Source: Anas platyrhynchos (Eukaryota > Chordata > Aves > Anseriformes > Anatidae). From it: a DNA stretch of 64,000 nucleotides. The stretch covers positions 343,501-407,500 of the forward strand of contig NC_092612.1 of NCBI RefSeq assembly GCF_047663525.1, given 5' to 3'. The position numbers and the translations under genes were made by a program. Positions 27,101 through 38,400 of the stretch are shown piece after piece. The stretch's first letter is position 1. Every line of letters begins with the position of its first letter. The notes under the pieces are model-generated. The model ran no database searches, was not told the origin of the DNA, and saw only the letters and a program-made list of their open reading frames with translations.

Positions 27101-29026
27101 TGACTGGAATAAGAAATATTAGCCCTGGCAAACACCCAGAAGTGCAGGATGAAGCCTCGCTAAGACATCTGGTCCCTATTACGCTGTGTTACTTTTTGTT
27201 TTGCTCAGCACTGACGGCCTTCTACATCTTGCTCTGCCTCGGGGAGGGCCACGAGTTAGGATGGAGGCACGGAGCGTATTGGAGCCGTGCCGTGGGCCGA
27301 AGGCTCCCAGTCCCCTCCACTGCATTAAGGGAAGCAAAACACAGCTCAGGGCCCCCCTCCGGCTCCCTGCAGGCGCAGCAGCTCCAGCAGGCCCAGGGGC
27401 TGGGGAAACTGAGGCACGAAGGGGGTGCCAGTGACTCGGCTCACCACGGGCAGATCGGCAGCACGCTATGAGCTGTGCTTTAGCGGGGGCGAGAAATTCT
27501 CGCTGGGGGAGGCTGCTTCCTCTTTCAAGCCCAAAATCCCCTTCCAAGAGCCTCAGCGCCGGCACAGCCGGATCGCCGCCCGTGTTTCACACTCGGCTGA
27601 ACCAGATTCAGCCCATGCACAGCGCGCGTGCCCCGGTCTGCTACAGAAACAGTGAAATACCAGGCTCCAGACACCCCGACGACAGACCGCCTGTAAAGCT
27701 GCCCCGCTGCACGGCAGCGCCGCTTGGGGGCTTTTTCCCCAACAAAAAGCAGCTTCGCTCCTGGAGGATGCACACCACGGAGCCCTGACACACCTGCCCA
27801 GCAGCTTTCTTAATAAAAACAGAGAGCTGCCGGCAATGCTCCAGTGGAAGCAGCAGCAGCAGCAGCCCAAGCAACTGCAGAGGGGCAGCCTGAGCTCGCT
27901 GACAGCGCCCTGTGGCTCCTCGAACCCCTAAAACACCTGAAATCACGGTACTGCCGTGACAGTGCCCTGCTCCAGCTCAGCCTCGCGGGGCTCCAGGACA
28001 GCCACGACACCAGGGCTGGCACAGAGCAAACGAGGACTCGCTCCCAGAGCTGAAGTCCGCAGCACGATGAGAGGCGCAGCAGAGAGGAGCTGCGGGACGG
28101 CTTCAACAGCTCCTGGGCTCCTGCACGGGGAGACGCCGCGAGCTCCCTGCTGCAAACGTCCCTCCACGGCAAAGCGCTCCCGCTTCTGGCTTTGCGGCAC
28201 CTTTCCTAAGCACCCGTCCTGCCCGCCCGGCCTTCCCGACAGCTCAGCACCGCTCCCCGCAGCCCCAGGTGGGGCCGGCAGGTGCCCCGAGCCGTGCCCC
28301 GAGCCCGCTGCGAGCGGTTCCCTCGCTCCTTCCCTCGCCCCTTCCTCCTCCGCAGCTCGCACAGCCCCGGGCCGGGCCGAGCCCCGGCGCTTTGCCCTGA
28401 ACCCAGCTCCTGCCCCCGCCTCGCCTCGGGACTGCCCCGGCCCTTCAGGAGCGGGGCCCCCGCGGTCCCCGGGGCTCAGCTCCACCGCCCCGTCCCCAGC
28501 ACGCCCCACACCGGGAGGCCCCCCACGGGCACCGGGCGCCGCCTCCCGGTCCCCGCCACCCCTCACGGGTCCGGGCCCGGCTTCCTCCCCGCCGAGTTCC
28601 GCCGCGGGGCGGAGAGAACCAAGGGGGGGGGGGGGCGGGGGGAGCCCGGGGTTCCCCGCGGGAGGCGGCCCCGGCGGGGGAGCGCCCCCGGGGCTGGGCA
28701 GGGCCCGGAGCGCCCCTACCTGCTGCGGGGCCGCCCCGCGCCGCCGCGTCCCGGGGCTCCGGTGCCGGTGCGCGGCGCTGTCCGGGAGCCGCATCCTGGG
28801 CCGGGGCGCTCGGTGCCGGCTGTGCCGGGGAGGGCGCGGGGCTGCGGGACCGGGACCGGGACCGGGAGGCGGCGGCTCGGGAGCGCCGCGCGGCCCCGGC
28901 TCCCCCCCGGCCTCCGCGGCGCGGCCGCTTCCGACTCGGGCCGGAAAAGCGACGCCGGGCCCGGCCCGGTCCGGTCTGGAGGAGGGGGGCGGTGGCGGGG
29001 GGGGGGGAGGCGGCGCCGGGCTCACC
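24121..29026 (-). other. PI4KB: PI4KB 5' leader: non-coding exon candidates and first intron
   Basis: The ATG exon extends to an acceptor at about 24149 (on the minus strand a T run followed by cag), so the leader must begin upstream. Two good minus-strand donors lie in the CpG island: gcagcag/gtaggg with the exon edge at 28720, and gcgcag/gtgagc with the edge at 29026. They are candidate alternative first exons. The 4.5 kb intron between shows no coding exon or recognised repeat. Confidence 0.6.
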
Positions 29027-29450
29027 TGCGCGGGGCCGGAGCCGTGGCGGTGCGGGAGGGGCCCCGCGGAGCGGCGGCAGGCGCAGGCCCCGGCGGCCCC
29101 GGGCTGCCCGGGCCGAGGGGGCGGGGCCGAGCGCGGCGGGGCGGGGCCGAGCGCGCCCCCTGGCGGCCCGGCGGCGCCCCGAGAACGGAGGGAGCGGGGC
29201 CTGATACCGAGCAGGGCGTGGCCTAATGGAGCCCCGCCCCCCTTTGGCCCCGCCCCCTTTGGGGACCCGAGGCACGGCCCCGGTGGCTCCCCCCTCCCCC
29301 CCCCCTCCCCGGTGCCTCCCGGTCCCCCCCCGCAGCCCGGTCCCGGTCGGACACACAGACACACAGACAGACAGACGGACGGACGGGGGGGTTGTGCACG
29401 GCTTTTAATGGCGGGGGGGGGGGCGGGGGGCGGGGCCCGGCCCCGGGTCT
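28150..29450 (-). promoter_or_regulatory. PI4KB: CpG-island promoter of PI4KB
   Basis: About 1.3 kb of extremely GC- and CpG-rich sequence with no TATA box, containing the two candidate first-exon donors. It includes a short gaccgg tandem repeat (28850-28867). Long open frames on both strands here are composition artefacts. The island extends to the 3' end of RFX5, so the two genes are almost contiguous. Confidence 0.75.
29350..29409 (-). terminator. RFX5: RFX5 polyadenylation site with very short 3' UTR
   Basis: On the minus strand an ATTAAA hexamer at 29409-29404 lies only 40 nt after the RFX5 stop. It is followed by a strongly GT-rich downstream element (gtctgtctgtgtgtctgtgt) at about 29350-29380. 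The pairing of signal and downstream element argues for a 3' UTR of roughly 55-70 nt. Confidence 0.65.
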
Positions 29451-32400
29451 AGGTGTTGGGGGGCGCGCAGAGCCCGGCCCCCCCCGGGGAACCCCCCCCT
29501 GGGGAGCCCCCCGGGAGCCCGGGGCCGCAGCGCACCGCGGGGGCCGCCCCCTCGGCAGCCCCGGTGTCAGCCCGGGGGGGGGCGGCTTCCTCCTCCTCCT
29601 CCTCCTCCTCCTCCTCCCCGGTGACCGGGACGGCCCCGAGCCGGTCCCCGGTGGCGGCGGCACCTCCGAGCCCCGCGGCTGCCCCGCCGTGAGGCTTCGC
29701 CGCCTCCTCCGCCGCCCCCGGGCCCCCCCGCGCCTGCTCCTGCTCCGCCGGGGCCCCCCCCGCGCCCCCCTCCTCCGGCCTCTTGCGGGGCCGCCCCCGT
29801 CTCCGCTTCTGCGGCGTGGCCCCGGCCGCAGCCCCCGGGGGCTCCGGGGGCCGCTTGGCGACCTTGGGGCGCTGCGAGTCCTGCGGGCCGGGGCCGTCGG
29901 TCCCCGCGCTGCGGGGCGCTGGGGGGGTCTCGGCGCTGGGGCCCCCCACACCGGGCAGCAGCATGTTGAGCACGGGCACGGCCGCCTGCTGGCTCAGCAG
30001 CCCCGCCGCCCCGTTGGCCCCCGGGGCCAGCCCCAGGGGCAGCGCCGGGGATGCTGAGCCCACCGAGCCCACCGGCAGCGGCAGGGCCACCTTGACCGTG
30101 CCCGCCAGGGGGGCGGCCGTGAGCTTGGGGGCCAGCACGGGCGGGGAGGAGCGCACGGCCGTGGGCCCGGGAGCCACCAGTCTGTCCCCGGGCTGGATGC
30201 GGGGCAGGAGCAGGGGCAGGCGGGCGACCAGGGCGTTCACCTGGGGGCTGCTCGCTGGCCGGGGGGGCTCTGGAAGCTTCTTCTTCTCGGGCCGTGGCGG
30301 GACGGAGGCCTTGGGGCTGCTCTCCTTCTTACTCTGCAAGCAGGAAAGAGGCGTGAGCCAGGGATGTGGCAGCAGCCTCGTGCAGGGCTGGGCTGCTCCC
30401 AAGGTGTCCCCACTGCTTCCTGACACTGAGCACCCATGGCAAGATGAGCACCCCTGGCTCCCAACGGGCACCCTCAGGCCCTCACCTGCCCCTGGCTCCT
30501 GTCACTGCTCTCTGAAGCTTCCAGGCCGTTCTTCTTGGCCGCCAGCGGGGACCGACCGTCACGGTGCAGCTTCTCCGTGCTCTCTGCAGACACACAGCAG
30601 GGGATGAGGGGGACAGCACCCAGCCACCTCTGTGCTCCCCCACAACCGTGGGGGAAACCCATTCCCTGGGCCACCGCGCCCCTCGGGGGTCCCCAGGGGG
30701 CTCTGGGGGGTGCCAGGGGCTCCCTGCCCCCCCGCAGACCCACCTGAGACCACCATGGCCATGACCAGGTCGGCCCGGGCTGAGCGCGAGCTGATGATGT
30801 GCTGCTGGATGAGGAACTGCGCCACCTCCACGATGTTGTTGAACGAGCGCTTGAGGATCTTCTCGGCCCAGTCGCAGGTCAGGGCGCAGGCCGCCTCCAT
30901 CACCTCGCTGTTGTAGGACTGCACCAGGTCCGTCAGCTCCGACTGCTGCCGGCAGGACAAGCCGTGAGCCTCCCCGGCCCAGGCCAGGACTCCCCAGGTG
31001 CACACAGGGCCTGATCCGGACACCCCAGCAGGTCACAAGCCTGCACGGGCAGGCACGTACCTCGTCCGCCCTTCGGGAGGCTCAGGGGACAGAGCAGAAC
31101 CTCCTCCCGGCCTCGCTCGCCCCACAGCCCATGGGAACACAGAGGGCACCCCTCTGCCCCTTGCCTTCGTTAGATCTAACGAGCGGGGTTCGCTCCCCTG
31201 CCTGAACGGGGCTGGCAAAGCTCGAGCCGAGGCGCCCGAGGACTTACAGTCTCCGTAACTTTGAGATCCAGGCTGGGCAGGGGCGGCAGGCTGACCACCG
31301 TCTTCCTCCGGATCCCGCTGTAGCAGTACGTTTGGCAAGGTTAAGGGCTGTCAGCCACACAACACAGCCGCGAGAGGCCACGGGTTACGGCTCGGAGGGA
31401 TGCGGCTGCAGGGCTCACGCCATCGCCGCCTGGCACTGCCGAAAGGGTCTGGGCTCGTCTCTGACTCGGGGCAGCGTCCGGCCCCGCGCCAACCCGCGCT
31501 GCTCCCAGTCCAGCGGGGTGCATGGAAGGGACGCGGCAGCTCCAAGCTGCCCTCGGGTAACCAAGCTGAAACTTCAGGAGCTGAAAAAACAGGAACCAGC
31601 CCCTCTCAGAAGCTACAGAACACCATCTTGTGCACGCACTCGTAAATGGGAGTGACTGGAGACCAAGCAGCTCTTGCCACCAGTTCGACTGCTGCTACCA
31701 TGGGGACTGGTTCCCAGGGCCTCCCCGGCCAGCGGGGCACATGGAAGGATATTTTGATTGTCCTCGGCCTCCCAGCCTTCTGGCTTTGATGTTTGGGAAG
31801 ATTTCCCGGATGATCTTCCCAAAATTGGCGGTGCTCAGAGGGCGGCAGCAGAGGTTATCGCAGTATTGCCTAAGGGACAGGCAGAGACAGAGCTGCAGGG
31901 GAACGTCCCCGAGCCCTCGCTGCCATCCCCACACGTCCACTCCTCCCCTGCTCAGTGCTGGGCAGGGCTGGTCCCAAACACACCCGGGTACCCGCTGCCC
32001 TCCGAACCCCCCCGTGGGGCTCTGCGGCCACAGGGCCAGCCGCTCCTTGTGCCAGGCCCGTCCCCGCGCTCACTTGTAGGCATCGTAGACGTCCTGCTTG
32101 GGCAGGCAGGTGTCCGTGTGCTCCTCCAGGTGGTTCCGGATCCAGTTGCACGCGTGCATGTACTCGGCTGTGCTCAGCGAGCTCAGGTCCAAGCTACTGC
32201 TGCTCCCCGGGGAACACGAGACGAGCGCCGAATTAGCACAAAAGCAGCAGAAGCAGGCCAGGAGAAGGCAGAGCTGCGGCCACCTCCCACCGCCAGTCCT
32301 CCAGCCCCTGCACTCCCAGCCAAGCCCCAAACACAGCCCCAGCTCGCTCCAGCACCCACCTTTTCTCCCCCAGGCTGGGCCCAGACGGCAGCTGGAGGTA

Positions 32401-33551
32401 GAGGTAGAGTTTGTCGTTGTCTGAAAACTTCTGGACATCTTGCTACGGTCAAAGGGTCCGGAGGGAGGGGAAAATGGACCGGAGACAAAGAGAGGTTGGG
32501 GATCCAGAACAGGGACCAGCTGATGCAGGCAGTGCTCTCGTTACCCTTCCTGGCAGTAACTCATGGGGGGTTTAAACCCAAGCATCTGGTGAGGGCAGAT
32601 GCAGCCTGCCCACGAGGCAGCGGGATGAGTAAAGCCGTGTGGAGCAGGGCAGAACTCCGGGGACTGGAAGGGGTCAACCCGTGCAGCTCCCTGCAGGCAG
32701 ATCCCGACCCAAGGGGATGGGGGATCCGGCAGAACCCAGGGTCCAGCCCAGCCAGAAGAGGGGTGGGAGCCCACCAGAGAATGGGGGGCACAGCCTTCGC
32801 CCACCCTCAGTGCCACATCCCGCAGAGGCACTCACCAGGATGGAGTCCACTTTGTTCTGCACGGATTTGCTGCACGGGACAGAGACAGAAGGCATTAGGG
32901 CAGGGCCAGACACCACCACCGAGCCCCAGCCCCTTCCTCAACCCGCCTGCTCCCACCCAGCTCCTGCACAGCTCCCCAGCAGGGCAGCCCCAGCCCCGTG
33001 CACTGCGGTACCGAGAGCCGAAGGCTGCCTGTACGTGATGCTCCGGGACCCCCCAAGCACCCGCAGCCCCACCAGACCCTCAGCCCCTGCCCGTAGGTGC
33101 CGCGTGCTCCACCCTGACCCTGGGGAGGGCAGGGTGGGCATAAACCCACGGCCCGCGCGCTCCTAGCAGAGCAGTCTGTGCTACTGTGAAATTCCACGTT
33201 GGTTTCTCCACCCGAACCAGGCACAAACACCGCCAGCAGCGCCGGGACCGAGCAGCGTGCGCCTGGGGCCGTGCCGCCCGCAGCGCTAAGGCAGGGAGCT
33301 GCCTGGCACCGCAGCCCTCGTCCCTCTGGTGCCTGGGGCTGCCAATTAATCAGCCTGATTAAATGGCACCGCCGTGGGAAGGGTCGGACTAACGGGACGA
33401 GCTGCCCAGGTATGAGCAAGCCGGGCCCTTACGAGATGGTGCTCCGCAGCTTCTGCAGCAGCGTGCTGGGCTCCGTGGTGCCGCTCCGGGAGCTGCTGGG
33501 CGAGGAACTTCCCCTCCTGGCAGCTGGGGCGCTCGGCTCCTCGTCAGCCAT
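29449..33551 (-). CDS. RFX5: Regulatory factor X5
   Basis: DNA-binding subunit of the RFX complex (with RFXAP and RFXANK), which binds the X box of MHC class II promoters. Coding exons: 33551-33433, 32869-32836 (34 nt), 32442-32360, 32199-32074, 31869-31753, 31329-31248, 30945-30744, 30583-30486, 30333-29449; 1746 nt, 581 residues plus stop. Visible in order: an N-terminal helix region ([29 protein letters not shown]); the RFX winged-helix DNA-binding domain, about residues 93-167 ([62 protein letters not shown]); a conserved helical segment ([19 protein letters not shown]); a proline-rich region; and an AT-hook-like [10 protein letters not shown] at about 463-472. A pure Glu run near the C-terminus comes from a tcc/gag triplet repeat at 29589-29618. 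The acceptor at 30946 is a NAGNAG site and could move by one codon. Confidence 0.96.
31330..31752 (-). other. RFX5: U12-type AT-AC intron in RFX5
   Basis: On the minus strand the intron starts ATATCCTTCC directly after CAA TCA AA. It ends CCCTTAACCTTGCCAAAC directly before G TAC TGC TAC. Only these ends restore the conserved peptide [14 protein letters not shown]. The start matches the U12 AT-AC donor consensus ATATCCTT. CCTTAAC is the U12 branch-point motif, with its adenosine 11 nt from the acceptor, inside the usual window. The intron is 423 nt. Confidence 0.9.
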
Positions 33552-34091
33552 GGCATCGGGCTCCTGGCAGGGGGCAACCAAAAACTCAGTGAAGGAAGGA
33601 AGCCCCTCCAGAACCACGCGCCCCCCCCGGCACCCTCGGTCCCCCCGTCCTGCTCTGAAGGTGCCGGGCCCCGTCCGGGCAAGGTCCCCGTGGGGGGCTG
33701 CAGGGGCAGCGGCTGTCCCCAGCCCCCCCGGCCTGGCAGGGGTCAGGGATGCCCGGGGGGACACCAGGAGCCCCCCTCGCCCCGCAGGGTCCCAAGGGTG
33801 GGGGACCCCAGGGGAGGGGACACGGGGACAGGGAGCGAGAGGGGACGCGAGGAGGGCAGCACCCGGGGTCAGGGGACAGCGGGAAGGGCAGGTCCCGGGG
33901 CCAGGGGACCCCAGGGGACCCCAGGGGCAGGGACGCGGGGACCGGGGCCGGGCACCCGGGGACCCGGCGCACCGGGAGCCCCCTGGCGGGCAGCACCCCA
34001 GGGTCCGGGGACACGGCGAGGGGAGGTCCCCGGGCACAGCGACACCGGGGGGCAGCGCCCGGCCCGTCCCGTCCCGGCCCCCCCCACCCAC

Positions 34092-34380
34092 CTCGGGGCG
34101 CTCCGGGCCCGCTCCGCTCCCGGGGCCGCCCCCGCCACGTGCCGCGGCCCCGCGCGCAACAGGAACCGAAAGTGCTGCGCTGCGCCCCGCCGGGCCGCGC
34201 CCGCCGCGCCCGCCGGCCGCTTTTTTCCGATTGGCTGCGGCCCGGCAGGTCTGCCCGGATACTGCGCCCGCTTGAAATGCGATTGGGCGATCCGGCTTTC
34301 CTACCCGGATACAAGCGGGCCCGGTCTCCTGAGTGGCAGCGCGAGGTGAAGTCTGCCTAGTAACAGGCTCCTGATTGGCG
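34092..34380 (-). promoter_or_regulatory. RFX5: RFX5 promoter and non-coding first exon region
   Basis: A minus-strand splice donor (cccgag/gtgggt) at 34092/34091 can join to the acceptor at 33564 just upstream of the RFX5 ATG, giving a leader exon. Upstream there is no TATA. There are an E-box CACGTG at 34136-34141 and three inverted CCAAT boxes (gattgg at 34229-34234, 34281-34286 and 34373-34378) in CpG-rich DNA. This is a typical NF-Y-type housekeeping promoter. The exact start site is unknown. Confidence 0.65.
34356..34378 (+). promoter_or_regulatory. X-box-like plus Y-box-like pair upstream of RFX5
   Basis: CCTAGTAACAGG at 34356-34367 fits the MHC class II X1-box core CCTAGCAACAG with one C-to-T change. 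AGTAAC fits the RFX half-site RGYAAC. It is followed three bases later by CTGATTGG (34371-34378), the Y-box/NF-Y core. The spacing is much shorter than the roughly 20 bases in MHC class II genes, so a full enhanceosome is doubtful. Confidence 0.4.
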
Positions 34381-34429
34381 GGGCCGGGGGAGGAAGCACG
34401 AGGGTAAAGGAGTTGGGGCGCGTGCAGTC

Positions 34430-34650
34430 CGCGCGCAGTGTGGGTGTGTGCGTGCAGGTGGGGCGCGTGCATGCACCGTGCGCGTGCACTGTGTGTGCGT
34501 GCAGGTAGTGCGTGTGCATGCACCGGTGTGCAGTGCGCACAGAGCATATGTGCATGCAATGTACGCACGTGTGCACAAAGCGCCTGCGTGCACCATGTTT
34601 GTGAGTTTGCAACGTGTGTGAGCTGCGCGTGTGCTGGGCACTGGGTGCAG
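34430..34650. repeat. Alternating purine-pyrimidine (GT/GC/CA) tract
   Basis: About 200 bases dominated by gtgcgtgtgcatgca-type alternation, for example gcgtgtgcatgcaccg. Such sequence has Z-DNA-forming potential. It lies immediately upstream of the RFX5 promoter. Confidence 0.7.
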
Positions 34651-34663
34651 CGTGCACACAATG

Positions 34664-34769
34664 CAGTGTGAGCAGTGTGTGAGCAGTGTGTGAGCAGTGT
34701 GTGAGCAGTGTGTGAGCAGTGTGTGAGCAGTGTGTGAGCAATGTGTGAGCAGTGTGTGAGCAGTGTGTG
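34664..34769. repeat. Tandem array, 11-bp unit
   Basis: Between nine and ten near-perfect copies of gtgtgagcagt, with one variant unit (agcaatgtgtg) near 34737-34745. It lies between the RFX5 promoter and the SELENBP1 polyadenylation site. There are no spacers, so it is not a CRISPR array. Confidence 0.95.
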
Positions 34770-34956
34770 CAGCACTGGACACACAGCAGCGGCTGTGCAA
34801 GCTGTGCACTCTGGCCCTGGGGAAGGAGCTGCCCAGGGGCTCCTGCTCCCTGTTCAGGAAAGGTTACCTGGGAGCAGCCCTGACGCCCTCACGCTCCCGA
34901 AAACAGCGACTTAAAGCAATTCGAGATGAGGCGAGCTGCAGTGCAGAGACGTCTGT

Positions 34957-34962
34957 TTTATT
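34957..34962 (-). terminator. SELENBP1: Polyadenylation signal of SELENBP1 copy A
   Basis: AATAAA on the minus strand (tttatt on plus), about 520 nt after the copy A stop, implying a 3' UTR of roughly 540 nt that contains the 35.1-35.3 kb minisatellite. Confidence 0.65.
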
Positions 34963-35103
34963 TCAGCAGTGCCCAGCCATGGGGCACTGAGGGGATGAGC
35001 ACTTCATCCTCTCCTGTGCCCTGGGATTTTTGGCACTGAGGCGTTCTGGGGGCAGCAGCGCAGCGTGCAAGTGTCTGTCGTGCTCCAGGAACGGGCTGCT
35101 GGC

Positions 35104-35290
35104 AGGATGCAGGATTTGGGATGCAGGATACAGGATGCAGGGTGTGGGAAGCTGCATGCAAGATAGGGGGTGCAGGATGTCAGATGTGGGATGTGAAATG
35201 CAGGATAGGGGATGTGGGATGCAGGGTGTGAGATGTGAGATGCGGGATGCAGAACAGGGGATGCAGGGTGCAGGGTGCAGGATGTGGGAT
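35104..35290. repeat. Degenerate minisatellite in SELENBP1 3' UTR
   Basis: Roughly twenty imperfect units of 7-12 bases of the type gatgcaggat / gatgtgggat. On the mRNA strand the repeat reads as atcc(c/t)gcatc-type units. It would be transcribed in the 3' UTR of copy A. Confidence 0.9.
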
Positions 35291-35482
35291 TTTGGTGGCA
35301 CTGGCAGGGAGGAGGGCTTTTGAACACGGACAGCAGCGGGATCTCCAGGTTTGCCATCCCATTGTGCCCTAAGTGTCGAAGGCACTGCGGGAGGTCAGGC
35401 CAATGGCAAAGCCGAGATTTGGAGAGAGCATCCATGAGAGGGGGAGGAAGTGAAGGGCGGCTGCGTGCCAGCCCTGGGGCTG

Positions 35483-38400
35483 CTACACCCAGATGTCGGA
35501 GGTGCAGTCCCCGCCGGGGTAGCGGATCTCGTGTGCCAGGCAGGGCCCGCCTGGCTCCTTCCCGAAATCCACCAAGAAGTTCTGGTTGACGGTCAGGCCG
35601 CCCTTCTCTGTGTCCACATCGAGCTGCAGCATGACAGAGCCGTCCCTGTGGAGGGGTGGGAGCGGGGTCAGGGGGGATCCTTGCCTCCCCCATCCCTGTG
35701 GCTGCCGAAATTCAGCCAGATTCCCCCACCTGATGAGCTGCGGGTAGAACTGCCGGTCCCAGGCGCTGTAGAGGGACGTGGTGACGTACAGCCGCTTCCC
35801 GTCCAGGCTGAGCTGGATCATCTGGGGCCCCCCAGACACCCTCCTGCCCTGCAGCAGGTGGAGGGGAGGACGAGGTGAGCAGGGGACGCCTCCACCTGCT
35901 TTGGGCCGGGCCGGAGGAGCAGAAGCACTGGGACCTGCTCCCCGGGCTTGCCCCCACCGCCCCGCGTGCCTGGAGGCTGAGGGCGGAGGTGGGACAGCAC
36001 GAAGCCAAGCTCACCTGGATGACAAAGGGCTCCGGCTGGCTCTGCAGCTCCTCATCCCCACACACGGTCACGGTCCCTCCCTTGGTGATGCTGCCACCCA
36101 CAAAGACCTGCAGGAGAGCGGAGCTCAGGGTGGCTGAGTTGGGGAAGCGGGGCTGCTCCCACCCCGAGCCGGGGCAGAAGTGGCGGGGCACGCCGGCGCT
36201 GCCTCACCTGTCCCACCAGCCTGGGCCTGCGGGTGTCGGAGATGTCGTACTGGCGGACGTCTCCGTGCAGCCAGTTGCTGAAGTAGAGGAACCTGTCGTC
36301 CAGCGAGATGAGGATGTCGGTGATGAAGCCTTGGGAAGGGGACAGCAGAGTTGTACACCTGTGGCAGCCCCGGGCAGGTGGCTGCACCGCGGCTGACGGG
36401 GACACACTCACTTGGCATGTCTGGGAGCAGCCACCCCTCCACCTTCTTGCTGGGGACTTGGATCACCTTCTCGGCCGCCCAGTCTCCTCGCTGTGGGACA
36501 AAGCACGGCCTGAGGGCTCGGTGCACAGGGCAGAGGCAGGATAAGGCCCGACCAGGGGCGGATGCCGCGTGCACGTCCACCAGCTCCCGTCTCTGGGGCT
36601 GCTTGGTGGGCTGCAGGAAACCTCATCTCTGGCTCTGAGGAGCCACCGCAAGGACGGGCTCTGGGGCATGAGGAAGGGTTTTGGGGGCCAAAAACCTGTC
36701 CGACCTTCCAGCTGGATTAACTGGTCTGGTGGCAGAGGTTCTCCTCACCCAGATTGTTTTTACACACAACAGACACCGAGAAGGAACATTGCTCGAGCTA
36801 TTGTAAATCCACAACAAAGGTATAAATAAACCTCCTCTGAATTAAATCACCTCAGCATAAACTACTGCCAGTCAGAACAGGTCCTCCGGTGAGATTGCCA
36901 CGTACCCAGCACCCCTGCCCGCCGCCCCTTGCCCTCCCGGGGCAGCGGTACCTCGGTCCTGTAGAAGCGGTGGATGGCGCTGCTGATGGTGCACCCCACG
37001 AAGCCCTCGGCGGCGTCCGGGTTGTGGAGGAAGCGGATCTCCAGGGGCGCCGCGTCCTCGCCCACGTCGATGGCCTGGACGTAGGTGTGAGTGGTCCAGT
37101 CCCACACGTTGAGGCGGCGTCCATAGCGCCCTGCGAGGGGGCAAGGGGGGGGCAGAAGGGACACTGTGAGGCACAGGGACTCCGGCCAAGGTGCCACGGC
37201 CCCAGGGGGGCTCAGCCCCACCTCAGTGCAGAGGCGGCCCCGTGGGCTCTGCACCAGCAGCAGTGGTCGCTTTTGGGGCTCTCTTTTGAGGCTTTGTAAA
37301 ATCAGTGTGACCTCTGGGAACTGGTGTGAAATCAGTTTTGCAAGCAAACTGTTTGGACAATCTTATCCGGGTCTGTTAGATGGTCAACGCTCACTCATGA
37401 CAGAGTTGAAATGGGGCTTCACTGCAGCCCTGCTCAGCATCTCGCTCCTGGAGTGCCTAAACAGAAGTTTCCTCACCTTTCTTCAGATCGTTTGGGTCAA
37501 ACCCATATCCCAGGCATTTCGGGACTCCCCATTCAGTGCTGATCAAGACATTGTGGCGTGGCTGGTACCAGAAGTCATAACCCATTGGGGGGCTCTTTTC
37601 CCCCTTCTCCCAGTTCCCCTTGATCTCAAAGGTCTCTCCATCTAGCAGAATAAAGCCACCTGAAGCAAAAACAAACATGCACTGGCGGTGAGGAAATCAC
37701 CCGGATTACCCCTTGGAGTGCTGTAAGACAAACAGCAATAGGCAGATCAAGGCGTTGCAGACCAGCCTGGTGGAGGCTCCAGGACAGCGCTGGATGCCAG
37801 CGCTGCTCCTCCTGTCCTGGCACCCTCTCCCGGGGCACTGGCAAGACCCATACCTTTCCCATTGCCGGCTGGGTCTCCCAGGGTGCTGATCATGATTTCA
37901 CCGCTGCCCAGGCAGTGGGAGGTGTGGGGGTAGCCCAGGTTACACTTCCAGAAGACGTCCTCTGGGTTGACAACCTGCGGGAGTTCACAGGCTCCGTCAC
38001 CTCCCCTGTGCGGGCGAGATGGTGCCTGCTGCACAGGGGTGCAGGGGGCTGGTGCGACCACGGACGGGTGGGAGCTGCCCCACTGTCCTGCTGCACATGC
38101 TGAGCAGGCGAGCCAGCACGTGGCACCACCTCCAGGTTACCTTAAAAAGCCTGGGAGCTCGCGGGTCGGTTCCTACATCCACCACGTAGATGCGGGAGGA
38201 GATCAGGCTGGGGAGGATCAGGCGGTTCCTCTTCTTGGTGGTGTCCCCGAAGCAGCTGCTGCAGGTGTTCCAGCCGGAGTGGTGCAGCTCGTCCCCCAGG
38301 TTGGGCATAGGCAGGCGGTGGATCACCTGCAAAGGGCCATTCCTGCTCACACCGGGACGCAGGACTCCAATGGATCGGACCCGGGAGCTCAGAGCATTGC

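Noticed and set aside
27943-29452. Very long overlapping open frames on both strands (about 470-500 codons)
   Set aside because: They lie in a CpG island with extreme GC content, where stops are rare. The peptides are low-complexity Pro/Gly/Arg/Ala with no family signature.
32438-32442. Alternative RFX5 acceptor at 32439 (caag/at)
   Set aside because: It would break the frame with the preceding 34-nt exon. The acceptor four bases earlier (gtag/caa) restores [12 protein letters not shown].
34664-34769. CRISPR-like regular repetition
   Set aside because: The units are contiguous with no spacers, and the locus is vertebrate; it is a minisatellite.
34301-34809. Open frames rich in His-Thr-Ala-Leu-Cys repeats
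   Set aside because: They are translations of the 11-bp tandem array and the GT/CA tract, not genes.
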